Source: UMGS1613 sp963616135 (GTDB lineage Bacteria; Bacillota_I; Bacilli_A; RF39; UBA660). From it: 55,604 nt of DNA. The notes beneath the pieces were generated by a model. That model was not told the DNA's origin, did no database searches, and saw only the letters and a program-made list of their open reading frames with translations. Positions 27,046 to 34,856 of the stretch are shown piece after piece. The position numbers and the translations under genes were made by a program. Positions within the stretch are counted from its first letter, which is position 1, and every line of letters starts with the position of its first letter. The stretch is taken from the NCBI GenBank assembly GCA_963616135.1, contig CAVEJT010000002.1:1-55604 (forward strand). Reading direction: 5' to 3'.

Positions 27046-27945
27046 ATGCAAGAAAATTTAGAAAAAATTAAAAGATTTTTTAAATACAATATGAATATTA
27101 AAAATATATTATTTAATACAAAACCACAAGAAACAGATAAATATAATAAAGAAACTTTAATTAAATATAGTGATAAATTATTTCAAGCTATTAATGATAT
27201 AGAATATTATATGAATGTAATGTTAGAAGATTTTAACTTTTTAGATGAAGATAAAAAATACTTTAATAATTATATAAAAGCATTAAAAAATGAACTTATT
27301 AAATGTGGTTATGATTTTAATAAATTATCTACATTTTATACAACTTTTTTTACGAATATGAGTGAAGAACTTGTTAATAAAGTGGGTAATCAAATAAAAG
27401 GTGCAAGTATGTATTCCTATGTTGATTTAAAAGAAGCAAAAAGTTTAAATGAAATGCTTCATATAGTTCATCAAACTATAATAAATAATGAAAATAATTT
27501 TAGAAATTTACCTGTAATTTCTAGAAAACAAAATCATGAAGGAAATAATATAACTCTTTATGGTGAAGATACGACTATTTCTAGAGTAGTATTTAATTCT
27601 ATACCTATTTCAATAGATACTGATTTTGTAGAAATTATGTCGGTAGATGAAACTAAAGTAAATTTAATGATACGAGATATTGGACATGCATTATCTATAG
27701 AAATAGAACAAAAAGATGATAAATGCATTATAAGATATTTTATACCAAAGATTTGTAATATTGACATGGTAAATAATTTAAAAGGTGTAAACAAGGTAAA
27801 GAAGGGTGATAACTACACAGTAGGAGTTTTTGAAACAACCTTAGAAAAATTACCTTTTGAATTATCTGGAGTTCCAACAGATATAGATATGTTTAAAGAA
27901 GGTGGAGTTTATTATAACGAGGATGTTGAAAACAAAACTTTATAA
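27046..27945 (+). CDS. Unknown protein, partner of the preceding gene
   Basis: 299 aa, not recognised. No membrane helix or signal peptide. The N-terminal half is helical and charged; the C-terminal half (from about 170) looks beta-rich with a repeated hydrophobic pattern (NLMIRDIGHALSIEIEQKDDKCIIRYFIPK). The ATG 27046 follows GGTGAT (27036-27041), which begins directly after the previous stop, so the two are probably expressed together. The pairing with a possible peptidase allows an enzyme/substrate or toxin/immunity reading, but nothing in the sequence proves either. Confidence 0.6.
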   Translation: MQENLEKIKRFFKYNMNIKNILFNTKPQETDKYNKETLIKYSDKLFQAINDIEYYMNVMLEDFNFLDEDKKYFNNYIKALKNELIKCGYDFNKLSTFYTTFFTNMSEELVNKVGNQIKGASMYSYVDLKEAKSLNEMLHIVHQTIINNENNFRNLPVISRKQNHEGNNITLYGEDTTISRVVFNSIPISIDTDFVEIMSVDETKVNLMIRDIGHALSIEIEQKDDKCIIRYFIPKICNIDMVNNLKGVNKVKKGDNYTVGVFETTLEKLPFELSGVPTDIDMFKEGGVYYNEDVENKTL

Positions 27946-27947
27946 AG

Positions 27948-27978
27948 AAAATCAATGAAAATTTATCATTGATTTTTT
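27948..27978 (+). terminator. Bidirectional intrinsic terminator
   Basis: AAAATCAATGA (27948-27958) pairs with TCATTGATTTT (27966-27976), then T. It separates converging genes. Confidence 0.85.
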
Positions 27979-28672
27979 AGATATCTTTATTATTTTTTAA
28001 AAACTCTCTTAGCATTTTTGTAAGTGCTCTTTTTTCTATTCTAGATACATAACTTCTAGATATCCCCATCTTTTTAGCAATCTCTTTTTGTGTTATCTCA
28101 TCAGTATCATATAATCCATATCTGTAGGTAATTATTTCTTTTTCTCTATCATTTAATACTGATAAATATTTTTTCATGTCATCTATACTATCTTCTTTAT
28201 GAATATCAAGAGCAAAGTCAGGTGCTGGAGTTTTTAATATATCAAGTATTGTAATTTCATTACCTTCTTTATCAAATCCAACTGATTCATTTATACTAAT
28301 ATCTTTATTTCTTTTTTTGTTATTTCTAAAATTCATTAAAATTTCATTTTCTATACATCTTGCAGCGTACGTTGTAAGCCTAGTATTTTTTGATTTAGAG
28401 TAGCTGTCAACACCCTTTATGAGACCAATAGTACCTATACTAATAAGATCATCTACATCATCAGTTTTACTATCATATTTTTTAACTATATGCGCTACTA
28501 ATCTTAAATTGTGTTCAATTAGTTTTGCTCTAGCGTCTTTATCACCCATATTTGCTTTTTCTACATACATATCTTCTTCTTCTTTAGATAAAGGATCAGG
28601 AAAACTATTATTTGAATAGGCTGCTGTAAAGATAAAAAAATCTTTAAATAGCCATTTAAAAAAATTTAACAT
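27977..28672 (-). CDS. sigK: Mother-cell sporulation sigma factor SigK, intact
   Basis: 231 aa. The hydrophobic N-terminal segment (about 2-25) corresponds to the SigK pro-sequence, followed by NNSFPDPLSKEEE. Region 2 is LIEHNLRLVAHIVKKY...DDLISIGTIGLIKGVDSY...TYAARCIENEILM and region 4 is LNDREKEIITYRYGL...TQKEIAKKMGISRSYVSRIEKRAL. Regions 2 and 4 alone would also fit SigE; the Pro-x-Pro-Leu-Ser start favours SigK. No skin-type element interrupts the gene. Start ATG 28672 behind AGGTG. Processing genes (spoIVFB, bofA) are not in the window. Confidence 0.9.
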   Translation of the reverse strand: MLNFFKWLFKDFFIFTAAYSNNSFPDPLSKEEEDMYVEKANMGDKDARAKLIEHNLRLVAHIVKKYDSKTDDVDDLISIGTIGLIKGVDSYSKSKNTRLTTYAARCIENEILMNFRNNKKRNKDISINESVGFDKEGNEITILDILKTPAPDFALDIHKEDSIDDMKKYLSVLNDREKEIITYRYGLYDTDEITQKEIAKKMGISRSYVSRIEKRALTKMLREFLKNNKDI

Positions 28673-28686
28673 AAAACACCTCAAAA

Positions 28687-28695
28687 TAATATATG
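28687..28695 (-). promoter_or_regulatory. Possible sporulation-sigma -10 element of sigK
   Basis: On the minus strand CATATATTA fits sigma-K CATANNNTA and is close to the sigma-E -10. No good -35 is visible, and such a motif is common in AT-rich DNA. Confidence 0.35.
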
Positions 28696-28696
28696 T

Positions 28697-28725
28697 TTTA
28701 CACATTTTGTCCTATACTGTGTAAA
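28697..28725. promoter_or_regulatory. Operator-like inverted repeat between sigK and the divergent gene
   Basis: TTTACACA (28697-28704) and TGTGTAAA (28718-28725) form a perfect 8-bp inverted repeat; arm starts are 21 bp apart (two helical turns). It lies directly upstream of the candidate sigK -10. Regulator unknown. Confidence 0.55.
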
Positions 28726-28751
28726 TAATAAAAAAATGAACAAACTAAATA

Positions 28752-28780
28752 TTGACTAGTATTTTAATATGAATTAAAAT
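28752..28780 (+). promoter_or_regulatory. Sigma-A-type promoter
   Basis: TTGACT (28752-28757), 17-nt spacer, TAAAAT (28775-28780), 16 nt before the ATG at 28797. Confidence 0.75.
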
Positions 28781-28796
28781 TGAAATAGGTGATATT

Positions 28797-29228
28797 ATGG
28801 CTATTAGTAATGTAATGAAAAAAGAAGAATTATATATAAGAGATGCAATAGAAAATGGAATAAGTGCAGAATCTATTAATCAAACCATATCAAATATGTT
28901 AAATAACACTAATAGATTTAAAAGCACACCTAAACAAACTAAAGAGGTTATAGAAACTATAGTTGATAGTAAGTCTAGTATAAGAAATATAGATGATAAC
29001 ACATTTTCTTCTGGTTTTGTAAGAAAAAATAATTTAAAATTAAAAGATGCTTTGAATAATGGAATTATGCCTTATGAAGTTGTAAATTCATTATCTAATA
29101 ATAATGGTAGAAAACTAAAGTTTACAGTTAGATTAATTTCTAACATGAAAAAACAAGAATTAAAATTGAGAAATCAAAAAGCAAATCAAAATAATTATCA
29201 AATGGTATATAAAAGAGGTAATATGTAA
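28797..29228 (+). CDS. Unknown cytosolic protein
   Basis: 143 aa, not recognised. Charged and mostly helical. It seems to hold two related copies of a short motif: LYIRDAIENGISAESINQTISNMLN (about 12-36) and LKLKDALNNGIMPYEVVNSLSNNNG (about 78-102), suggesting an internal duplication of a helical hairpin. GGTGAT at 28788-28793 sets the start. It diverges from sigK across the inverted repeat at 28697-28725 and precedes ruvA, which has its own promoter. Confidence 0.65.
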   Translation: MAISNVMKKEELYIRDAIENGISAESINQTISNMLNNTNRFKSTPKQTKEVIETIVDSKSSIRNIDDNTFSSGFVRKNNLKLKDALNNGIMPYEVVNSLSNNNGRKLKFTVRLISNMKKQELKLRNQKANQNNYQMVYKRGNM

Positions 29229-29292
29229 ACAGTATTATCTTTTTTTGTTGTCAAAAACATTTGTTTGTGTTATACTTTATATGGTGATAAAA

Positions 29293-29844
29293 ATGTATGA
29301 ATATATAAAGGGTAAAGTAATAAACCAAGATAGTAATTATATAGTGGTTGATAACAATGGGGTAGGTTATTTAGTATATGTACCTAATCCTTATTCATTT
29401 GAATTAGATAAAGAATATATTGTATATGTTTATCAATATGTAAGAGAAGATGAAATGTCTTTATATGGATTTAAAACAAAAGAAGAAAAAAATTTATTTT
29501 TAAAATTAATAAATGTAAAAGGTTTAGGATGTAAAATGGCTCTTCCAATGCTTGCTACTGGTTCAATAGATGGTATTATGGATGCTATAGAAAGGGAAAA
29601 TATATTATATTTAAAGAAGTTCCCTAAGATAGGTGATAAGGTAGCTAGACAAATAATTTTAGATTTAAAAGGTAAACTTAATATGACAGTTACAAGCAAA
29701 AATAAAGAGTTAGATGAATTAGTAGATGTTTTAAAGGGATTAGGTTATAAACAAGCAGATATAAATAAAATATTACCTTCGATAAATGATAATTTGAATA
29801 TAGAAGATCAAATAAAGGAAGCATTAAAATTAATGTTGAAATAA
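29293..29844 (+). CDS. ruvA: Holliday junction DNA helicase subunit RuvA
   Basis: 183 aa. N-terminal OB fold (YIKGKVINQDSNYIVVDNNGVGYLVYV), a helix-hairpin-helix region (LINVKGLGCKMALPML, KKFPKIGDKVARQIILDLKGK) and the C-terminal RuvB-contact domain. Start ATG 29293 behind GGTGAT 29283-29288; the upstream open frame to 29245 lies in the promoter. Extended -10 TGtTATACT (TATACT 29271-29276). Forms an operon with the phosphatase gene and ruvB. Confidence 0.95.
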   Translation: MYEYIKGKVINQDSNYIVVDNNGVGYLVYVPNPYSFELDKEYIVYVYQYVREDEMSLYGFKTKEEKNLFLKLINVKGLGCKMALPMLATGSIDGIMDAIERENILYLKKFPKIGDKVARQIILDLKGKLNMTVTSKNKELDELVDVLKGLGYKQADINKILPSINDNLNIEDQIKEALKLMLK

Positions 29845-29846
29845 TT

Positions 29847-30347
29847 ATGAGAATAGGGATAGATATAGATGATACGTTACTTGATACAAGTAAATCTTTT
29901 GATAAAGTAATAAAAAAGTATAATGTTAATTTTTCAAAGAAACTAAATGATAAATGGACATCTGAAGAAAGAGAGTTTATATGTGCAAATTATATGTTTG
30001 AAACTTTAGTAAATGCTAAACCTAAAGAAAAGTCTCAAGAAGTTGTAAAGAAATTGCAAGAAGAAGGGCATAAATTATATGTTATAACTGCAAGAGGAAA
30101 TATTCATTGTAAAAATATAGAAGAAGAAACTTATAAAATAATAAAAAATCTATATAATATAGATGAGTTTTATTTTGGATATTCTAATAAACAAGATAAA
30201 GCAAAGTCCCTAAAGTTGGATTTAATGATAGATGACAATATAAGTGTTTATAATAGTATTAAAAATATAGGTATAGACTGCATTTTATTTGGAGATAAAA
30301 TTAAGACATGGGATGGAGTTTTAAAATATATAGAAAGTGGTGATTAG
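29847..30347 (+). CDS. HAD-type 5'-nucleotidase-like phosphatase
   Basis: 166 aa. Motif I DIDDTLLD (5-12) with the nucleophile Asp5 and Asp7, motif II in VITARG, a lysine in the SNKQDKAKS segment, and motif III LMIDDN. It resembles the bacterial NT5C-like family of small HAD phosphatases, which act on (deoxy)nucleotides. It starts 2 nt after the ruvA stop, and its last codons contain the ruvB Shine-Dalgarno. Its place between ruvA and ruvB is not usual. Confidence 0.82.
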   Translation: MRIGIDIDDTLLDTSKSFDKVIKKYNVNFSKKLNDKWTSEEREFICANYMFETLVNAKPKEKSQEVVKKLQEEGHKLYVITARGNIHCKNIEEETYKIIKNLYNIDEFYFGYSNKQDKAKSLKLDLMIDDNISVYNSIKNIGIDCILFGDKIKTWDGVLKYIESGD

Positions 30348-31343
30348 TTGGAACGATTAATAAGTGAAGAAGAAACAATAGAAGATAATTTTGAACAAAA
30401 TATAAGACCAGACACTTTAGATGATTATGTTGGTCAAACTGAAGTTAAAGAGAATTTATCTATATTTATAAAAGCTGCAAAGTTAAGAGAAGAGACTTTA
30501 GATCATGTATTATTATATGGTCCACCTGGGCTAGGTAAGACAACTCTTGCATTTATAATTGCTAATGAATTAGGAAGTAATATAAAAACTGCAAGTGGTC
30601 CTTCAATTGAAAAAAGTGGTGATTTAGCAGCTATATTATCATCATTAGAGCCTGGTGATGTATTGTTTATAGATGAAATACATAGAATGCCAAGATTTGT
30701 AGAAGAAATATTATACTCAGCTATGGAAGATTTTACATTAGATATAGTTGTTGGTAATGATTCTTCTAGTAGAAATATTAAAATAGATTTGCCACCGTTC
30801 ACACTTGTTGGGGCAACAACGAGAGCAGGAGATTTAACTAGTCCTTTAAGAGATAGATTTGGAATAATAAATAAATTAAATTATTATACAGAAGAGGAAT
30901 TAAAACAAATTGCCCTTAGAACTAGTAGAGTTTTAAATTGTCCAATAGATATAGATGCAGCAGGTGAGCTTGCTAGAAGAAGTAGAGGCACACCACGTAT
31001 TTGTAATAGATTATTTAAAAGAGTTCGAGATTTTGCTTTAGTTATGGGAAACGGCAATATAGATCTAAAAATTACAAAACATGCATTAGATAAACTAAAA
31101 GTTGATAGTTTAGGTTTAGATGAAACTGACTATAATTTATTAAAATCTATAATAGAAAAATTCAATGGTGGACCTGTTGGAATTGAAGCAATTGCATCTT
31201 CAATAGGTGAAGAACAAACTACAATAGAAGATGTATATGAACCATATTTACTTCAAAGAGGTCTTTTAAAAAGAACACCTAGAGGAAGAATTGTTACAGA
31301 GAAAGCTTATAAACATTTGGGTATAGCTTATAAAGAAAAATAA
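30348..31343 (+). CDS. ruvB: Holliday junction DNA helicase RuvB, TTG start
   Basis: 331 aa. AAA+ branch-migration motor: NIRPDTLDDYVGQ, Walker A GPPGLGKTT (about 59-67), Walker B LFIDEIHRMP, sensor 1 GATTRAGDLTSPLRDRFG, then the winged-helix C-terminal domain (LQRGLLKRTPRGR). The start is TTG at 30348: GGTGAT (30339-30344) is followed by the previous gene's TAG and then TTG, the same 3-nt spacing as elsewhere here, and the protein N-terminus is then of normal length. Confidence 0.95.
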   Translation: MERLISEEETIEDNFEQNIRPDTLDDYVGQTEVKENLSIFIKAAKLREETLDHVLLYGPPGLGKTTLAFIIANELGSNIKTASGPSIEKSGDLAAILSSLEPGDVLFIDEIHRMPRFVEEILYSAMEDFTLDIVVGNDSSSRNIKIDLPPFTLVGATTRAGDLTSPLRDRFGIINKLNYYTEEELKQIALRTSRVLNCPIDIDAAGELARRSRGTPRICNRLFKRVRDFALVMGNGNIDLKITKHALDKLKVDSLGLDETDYNLLKSIIEKFNGGPVGIEAIASSIGEEQTTIEDVYEPYLLQRGLLKRTPRGRIVTEKAYKHLGIAYKEK

Positions 31344-31383
31344 TAAATTAATGTAATTTGCAAATAATATTAAAGGTGATAAT

Positions 31384-32448
31384 ATGAAAAAAATCTTAGT
31401 GGCATTATTAATTTTATTATTGTTTGGATGTTCTAGTAGTAAAGAGATTAAGAAACAACAAAAAGATGCAATAGAAGAATCGCCTAAAGAAGAAAAAGTA
31501 TTAACAGAAGAAGATTATAAAAACAATAATGTGGATGAGTTAGGGGAAGTACCTATTATGATGTATCATGGTATTCATAATAAAAAAAACAGTGAAACAA
31601 AGTATACTGGTGGAAATGTTGATAAGGATGGATATCAAAGAACTAGTGAAGCTTTCGCAAATGATTTGGAATTTTATTATAATTCTGGATATAGAATGAT
31701 TAGACTTACTGACTATGTAGATGGTAATATAGATGTTGAACTTGGAAAAAGCCCTATTATTTTAACATTTGATGATGGATTAGAAAATGCTATAAAAGTA
31801 ACAGGAGTAGATTCTAAAGGAAATATTATAATAGATCCAAATAGTGCGGTAGGAATTTTAGAAGATTTTAAGAAAAAATATCCAGATTATAATGTAACTG
31901 CAACTTTCTTTGTAAATGGTGGAATATTTCAACAAGAAGAGTATAATGAAAAAATATTAAAATGGTTAATAGATAACGGATATGATATTGGAAATCACAC
32001 ATATACACATGTAAATTTTAGTCAAGTTGACTCAAATAAATCAATAGAAGAAGTTGGAAAACTTTATGAATTACTTGATAAAATAATACCTGAAAAATAT
32101 GTTAATATAGTAGCTCTTCCATTTGGTTCTCCATATAAATTGGATCATGAAAATATGCAATATATATTTAATACAAACTATAATGGAAAAGAGTATATTA
32201 CAAAATCAACTTTAAGAGTTGGTTGGAAAAGTGAAAGTTCTCCATTTTCTCAAGATTTTAATCCAAAATTTTTAAAAAGAATAAGGGCCTATGATAATGA
32301 TGGTAAAGAATTTGATATAGAAATGAATTTTAAATTGTTAGAAAATAATAGATATATATCTGATGGAAATAAAGATACAATAGTAGTACCAAAGACAGAA
32401 GAACAATTAATAAAACAGACATATGGAAAGAAAATAATAACTTATTAG
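31384..32448 (+). CDS. Lipoprotein polysaccharide deacetylase
   Basis: 354 aa. Signal peptide with lipobox LLLFGC (Cys16), so anchored to the outer face of the membrane. NodB-type catalytic domain: IMMYHGI, metal and catalytic motif LTFDDG, HTYTH zinc-binding motif (about 205). Such enzymes remove acetyl groups from peptidoglycan or other cell-wall sugars. GGTGAT Shine-Dalgarno at 31375-31380. It may be co-transcribed with ruvB (no terminator between), though a TAATAT at 31365-31370 could give its own promoter. Confidence 0.88.
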   Translation: MKKILVALLILLLFGCSSSKEIKKQQKDAIEESPKEEKVLTEEDYKNNNVDELGEVPIMMYHGIHNKKNSETKYTGGNVDKDGYQRTSEAFANDLEFYYNSGYRMIRLTDYVDGNIDVELGKSPIILTFDDGLENAIKVTGVDSKGNIIIDPNSAVGILEDFKKKYPDYNVTATFFVNGGIFQQEEYNEKILKWLIDNGYDIGNHTYTHVNFSQVDSNKSIEEVGKLYELLDKIIPEKYVNIVALPFGSPYKLDHENMQYIFNTNYNGKEYITKSTLRVGWKSESSPFSQDFNPKFLKRIRAYDNDGKEFDIEMNFKLLENNRYISDGNKDTIVVPKTEEQLIKQTYGKKIITY

Positions 32449-32474
32449 AGAATAGTTTTACATTATTCTCTTTT
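32448..32474 (+). terminator. Intrinsic terminator
   Basis: GAGAATA (32448-32454) pairs with TATTCTC (32464-32470), then four T. Moderate strength. Confidence 0.65.
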
Positions 32475-32528
32475 AGTTTACAAAATTAGAAAAATATGAT
32501 ATATTATTTTTAGTTAGTGAGGGATATT

Positions 32529-33767
32529 ATGAATATGCAAAGGACTTATTATGATATACTAGGAGTAGAACAAGATGCGAGTTTTGAAAATATAGAGAAA
32601 GCTAGAAATAGGATGAAATATGGTGAACCCGAAGATAGAGTTCCTTTTAGAATGTGGAAAGATGTAGATGAAGCTTATGATGTATTATCAAATCCAATAT
32701 CTAGAAAAAACTATGATGAATCATTAAAAGAAAAGAAAAATGAACCAACACCAGAGCCAACACCAGAACCAGAGCCAACATCACAACCAGAGCCAACATC
32801 ACAACCAGAGCCAACACCACAGTCAGAGCCAACACCAGAGCCAGAGCCAACACCAGAGCCAGAGCCAACACCAGAACCAGAGCCAGAACCAAAATCAGAG
32901 TTATATAATCAATTCAATGAACAACAATTAAATCCTTCTAAATTTAATTCATTTATGAAAAGTAAAGTAAAACCAAAAGCAATTAAAATTGGAGAATATT
33001 TGCCAGTATTGGCATTACCATTACCATTTGCAATAACTTTTGCTTTTGTTCAAAAACATTTATATAAAAAATATGGAAAAGGTGCAATAACTTTAATTCG
33101 AGATAATCATATTAAAAAGATAAAAGATTTAAAAATAGAAACTGGAGTAATGGATTTAGAGAAAGAGTATGAAGAAAAATTATCAAATGAAATAGATAAT
33201 TTATTATCAAAACCTCATAATAACTATAGTCTTCAAATAAAAAAGCTTAGATATCAAAATCATTTAGAATTGTGGAAAAAAATGTTTGAGACTAAATTAA
33301 ATGAAATTCAAAAAAACAAGTCCAGTTTGAAAACTAGGTTAGAGTTAATTTCAATAAAAAATCAAATATTAAATTCAGAGTCTAAATTGAAAAGAATAGA
33401 AAATTCTATAGAAAAATATAATAAAATTACTAATGTAGGTGTATTAAAAAATGATGAATTTGAATTTGAGTCTCGTTTATCTAGATTAAATAAATCAATT
33501 TCAGATAAAATGCAAAAAATAAATGATATCAAAGATGATCCTAATTCTTTGAAATTAGAAAAAGAACAGTCAAAATTAAAAAAACTTGTTATAAAAAGAA
33601 ACATAAAGGGTTCAAAAATTAAACTTCAAAAGGGTGGTATTGGTAAGGTAGCTAAGTTATCAAATCCTAATATAATAACAACCCATAATGTAAAGAAAAT
33701 GGATGATAGTGAATTTATTAATTATATAACTGATTTTTCTAATGAAAAATCAAGTAAAGTAAAATAA
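32529..33767 (+). CDS. J-domain-like membrane protein with Pro-Glu repeat, HPD motif missing
   Basis: 412 aa. Residues 6-66 follow the DnaJ J-domain (TYYDILGVEQDASFENIEKA...DEAYDVLSNPISRKNYDESL), but the HPD tripeptide that stimulates DnaK is replaced by YGEPEDRVP (31-39). Then come a Pro/Glu/Thr repeat (72-121), a membrane helix (about 155-175), and a long charged coiled-coil region to the end. It is probably a DnaJ-derived membrane protein not acting as a normal co-chaperone. Start ATG 32529 behind GAGGG. Confidence 0.8.
   Translation: MNMQRTYYDILGVEQDASFENIEKARNRMKYGEPEDRVPFRMWKDVDEAYDVLSNPISRKNYDESLKEKKNEPTPEPTPEPEPTSQPEPTSQPEPTPQSEPTPEPEPTPEPEPTPEPEPEPKSELYNQFNEQQLNPSKFNSFMKSKVKPKAIKIGEYLPVLALPLPFAITFAFVQKHLYKKYGKGAITLIRDNHIKKIKDLKIETGVMDLEKEYEEKLSNEIDNLLSKPHNNYSLQIKKLRYQNHLELWKKMFETKLNEIQKNKSSLKTRLELISIKNQILNSESKLKRIENSIEKYNKITNVGVLKNDEFEFESRLSRLNKSISDKMQKINDIKDDPNSLKLEKEQSKLKKLVIKRNIKGSKIKLQKGGIGKVAKLSNPNIITTHNVKKMDDSEFINYITDFSNEKSSKVK
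32743..32890 (+). repeat. Pro-Glu-Thr coding tandem repeat
   Basis: Imperfect repeats of about 12-18 bp built from CCAGAGCCAACA units, coding PEPTSQ/PEPTPE in the J-domain-like gene. Length may vary between strains. Confidence 0.85.
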
Positions 33768-33792
33768 AAAAAGCATATTTTCAATGCTTTTT
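33768..33792 (+). terminator. Bidirectional intrinsic terminator
   Basis: AAAAAGCAT (33768-33776) pairs with ATGCTTTTT (33784-33792), loop ATTTTCA. Shared by the J-domain-like gene and rpmB. Confidence 0.85.
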
Positions 33793-33965
33793 TATTTTTC
33801 AACTTTATTTAATGTTCTTTTTTCTCTAGCGCTCATTCTTACTTTAGTACCATCTTCTAATGTAACTAATTGTAAATTTACTTTTTGAGCATGTTTAGTA
33901 GCTCTACAAGAATGAGATCTTCTATTACCAGATAATGGTTTTTTATTAGTTGCTTTAACTGCCAT
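33792..33965 (-). CDS. rpmB: 50S ribosomal protein L28
   Basis: 57 aa. PLSGNRRSHSCRATKHAQKVNLQLV and MSAREKRTLNKV fit L28. The zinc-ribbon cysteines found in some L28 proteins are not present as a set. The frame stays open to 34037, but GGAGG (33975-33971 on the minus strand) and the MAVKATNKK start place the ATG at 33965. Single-gene unit with its own promoter. Confidence 0.9.
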   Translation of the reverse strand: MAVKATNKKPLSGNRRSHSCRATKHAQKVNLQLVTLEDGTKVRMSAREKRTLNKVEK

Positions 33966-34005
33966 AATATTCCTCCATTCAAAGTTTTTCTTCCTATGCC
34001 AATAA

Positions 34006-34034
34006 AGTTTATCATATTTTTTGTGATATGTCAA
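34006..34034 (-). promoter_or_regulatory. Promoter of rpmB
   Basis: On the minus strand: TTGACA (34034-34029), 17-nt spacer, extended -10 TGaTAAACT (TAAACT 34011-34006). Confidence 0.75.
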
Positions 34035-34048
34035 CAAAATTTAATAAA

Positions 34049-34411
34049 TTAAGGGCTTAACCAGCTAAAATACGGTATATTTCTTAATATTCCAAATACT
34101 ATAGCTAATACTATAATTGTATATAATATAGAATTTTTAATTGTGATATTTTTCTTTGTTATTACTTTTATTAAATTTAGTATTATAAACAAAATTAATA
34201 ATATAAATGCAAAACAATTATAATGAAATGCATCTATAAATTTTAATCTTATTATAGATATAAACATTCTAGTAATACCACATCCAGGGCAATAAAGACC
34301 AGTTATTTTATGAAATATGCAAGGAATTGGATATCCTGTTAAATATAAAAATAGTATTATAAAAAAGAATATCATTATTATAATATATTCTTTTTTGTTT
34401 TTTTTAAGCAT
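34049..34411 (-). CDS. DUF2752 membrane protein
   Basis: 120 aa with three membrane helices. The CPGCGITR motif (about 41-48) after the first helix is the DUF2752 signature; function unknown, probably metal- or redox-linked given the CxxC. It overlaps the upstream DUF4234 gene by 8 nt, and these two families are often neighbours in Firmicutes. Confidence 0.85.
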   Translation of the reverse strand: MLKKNKKEYIIIMIFFFIILFLYLTGYPIPCIFHKITGLYCPGCGITRMFISIIRLKFIDAFHYNCFAFILLILFIILNLIKVITKKNITIKNSILYTIIVLAIVFGILRNIPYFSWLSP

Positions 34412-34751
34412 TTATTAATTTATTTAAATCACTTTGGATTAAACATTCAGCAACTATTCCAAGTCCAAATATATAAAGAACTAAATATAATACTGAATTA
34501 TCTGAAATATTAATATTCTTTTTTTCTCCAGCACTCGCTAAAGATTTACCCATTTTATATGCCCAATAGTATCCATAAATTCCACATGTAATTAAAGTTA
34601 ATAAAAATGCAGTACCACCCGAAGTATTAAATTCAACTCCATCATTTAATCTAACTGCATCGTCAGTCATAGATATAAACCAAATAATTCCATAAATTCC
34701 GCATGTAAAAATAGATAGTATTATACATAATGCAATATTTTTTTCTTTCAT
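34404..34751 (-). CDS. DUF4234 membrane protein
   Basis: 115 aa with three to four membrane helices and two TCGIYG(I/Y)xW motifs (16-24 and about 56-63), the DUF4234 signature; function unknown. AGGAAGGAG Shine-Dalgarno. Promoter on the minus strand: TTGTTT (34801-34796), 17-nt spacer, TGaTATAGT (34778-34773). It heads a two-gene operon with the DUF2752 gene. Confidence 0.85.
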   Translation of the reverse strand: MKEKNIALCIILSIFTCGIYGIIWFISMTDDAVRLNDGVEFNTSGGTAFLLTLITCGIYGYYWAYKMGKSLASAGEKKNINISDNSVLYLVLYIFGLGIVAECLIQSDLNKLINA

Positions 34752-34856
34752 AAAACACTCCTTCCTATTAAAACTATATCATATTTATGTAGTTTAAACA
34801 ATAAATATTTAAAAAAAATAAAAATTATAGTAAAATATATGTAGGAGGGATAGATT

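Noticed and set aside
32701..32892. Antisense frame rich in Val/Ala/Leu and a second plus frame rich in His/Gln
   Set aside because: Both are other-frame readings of the PEPT repeat.
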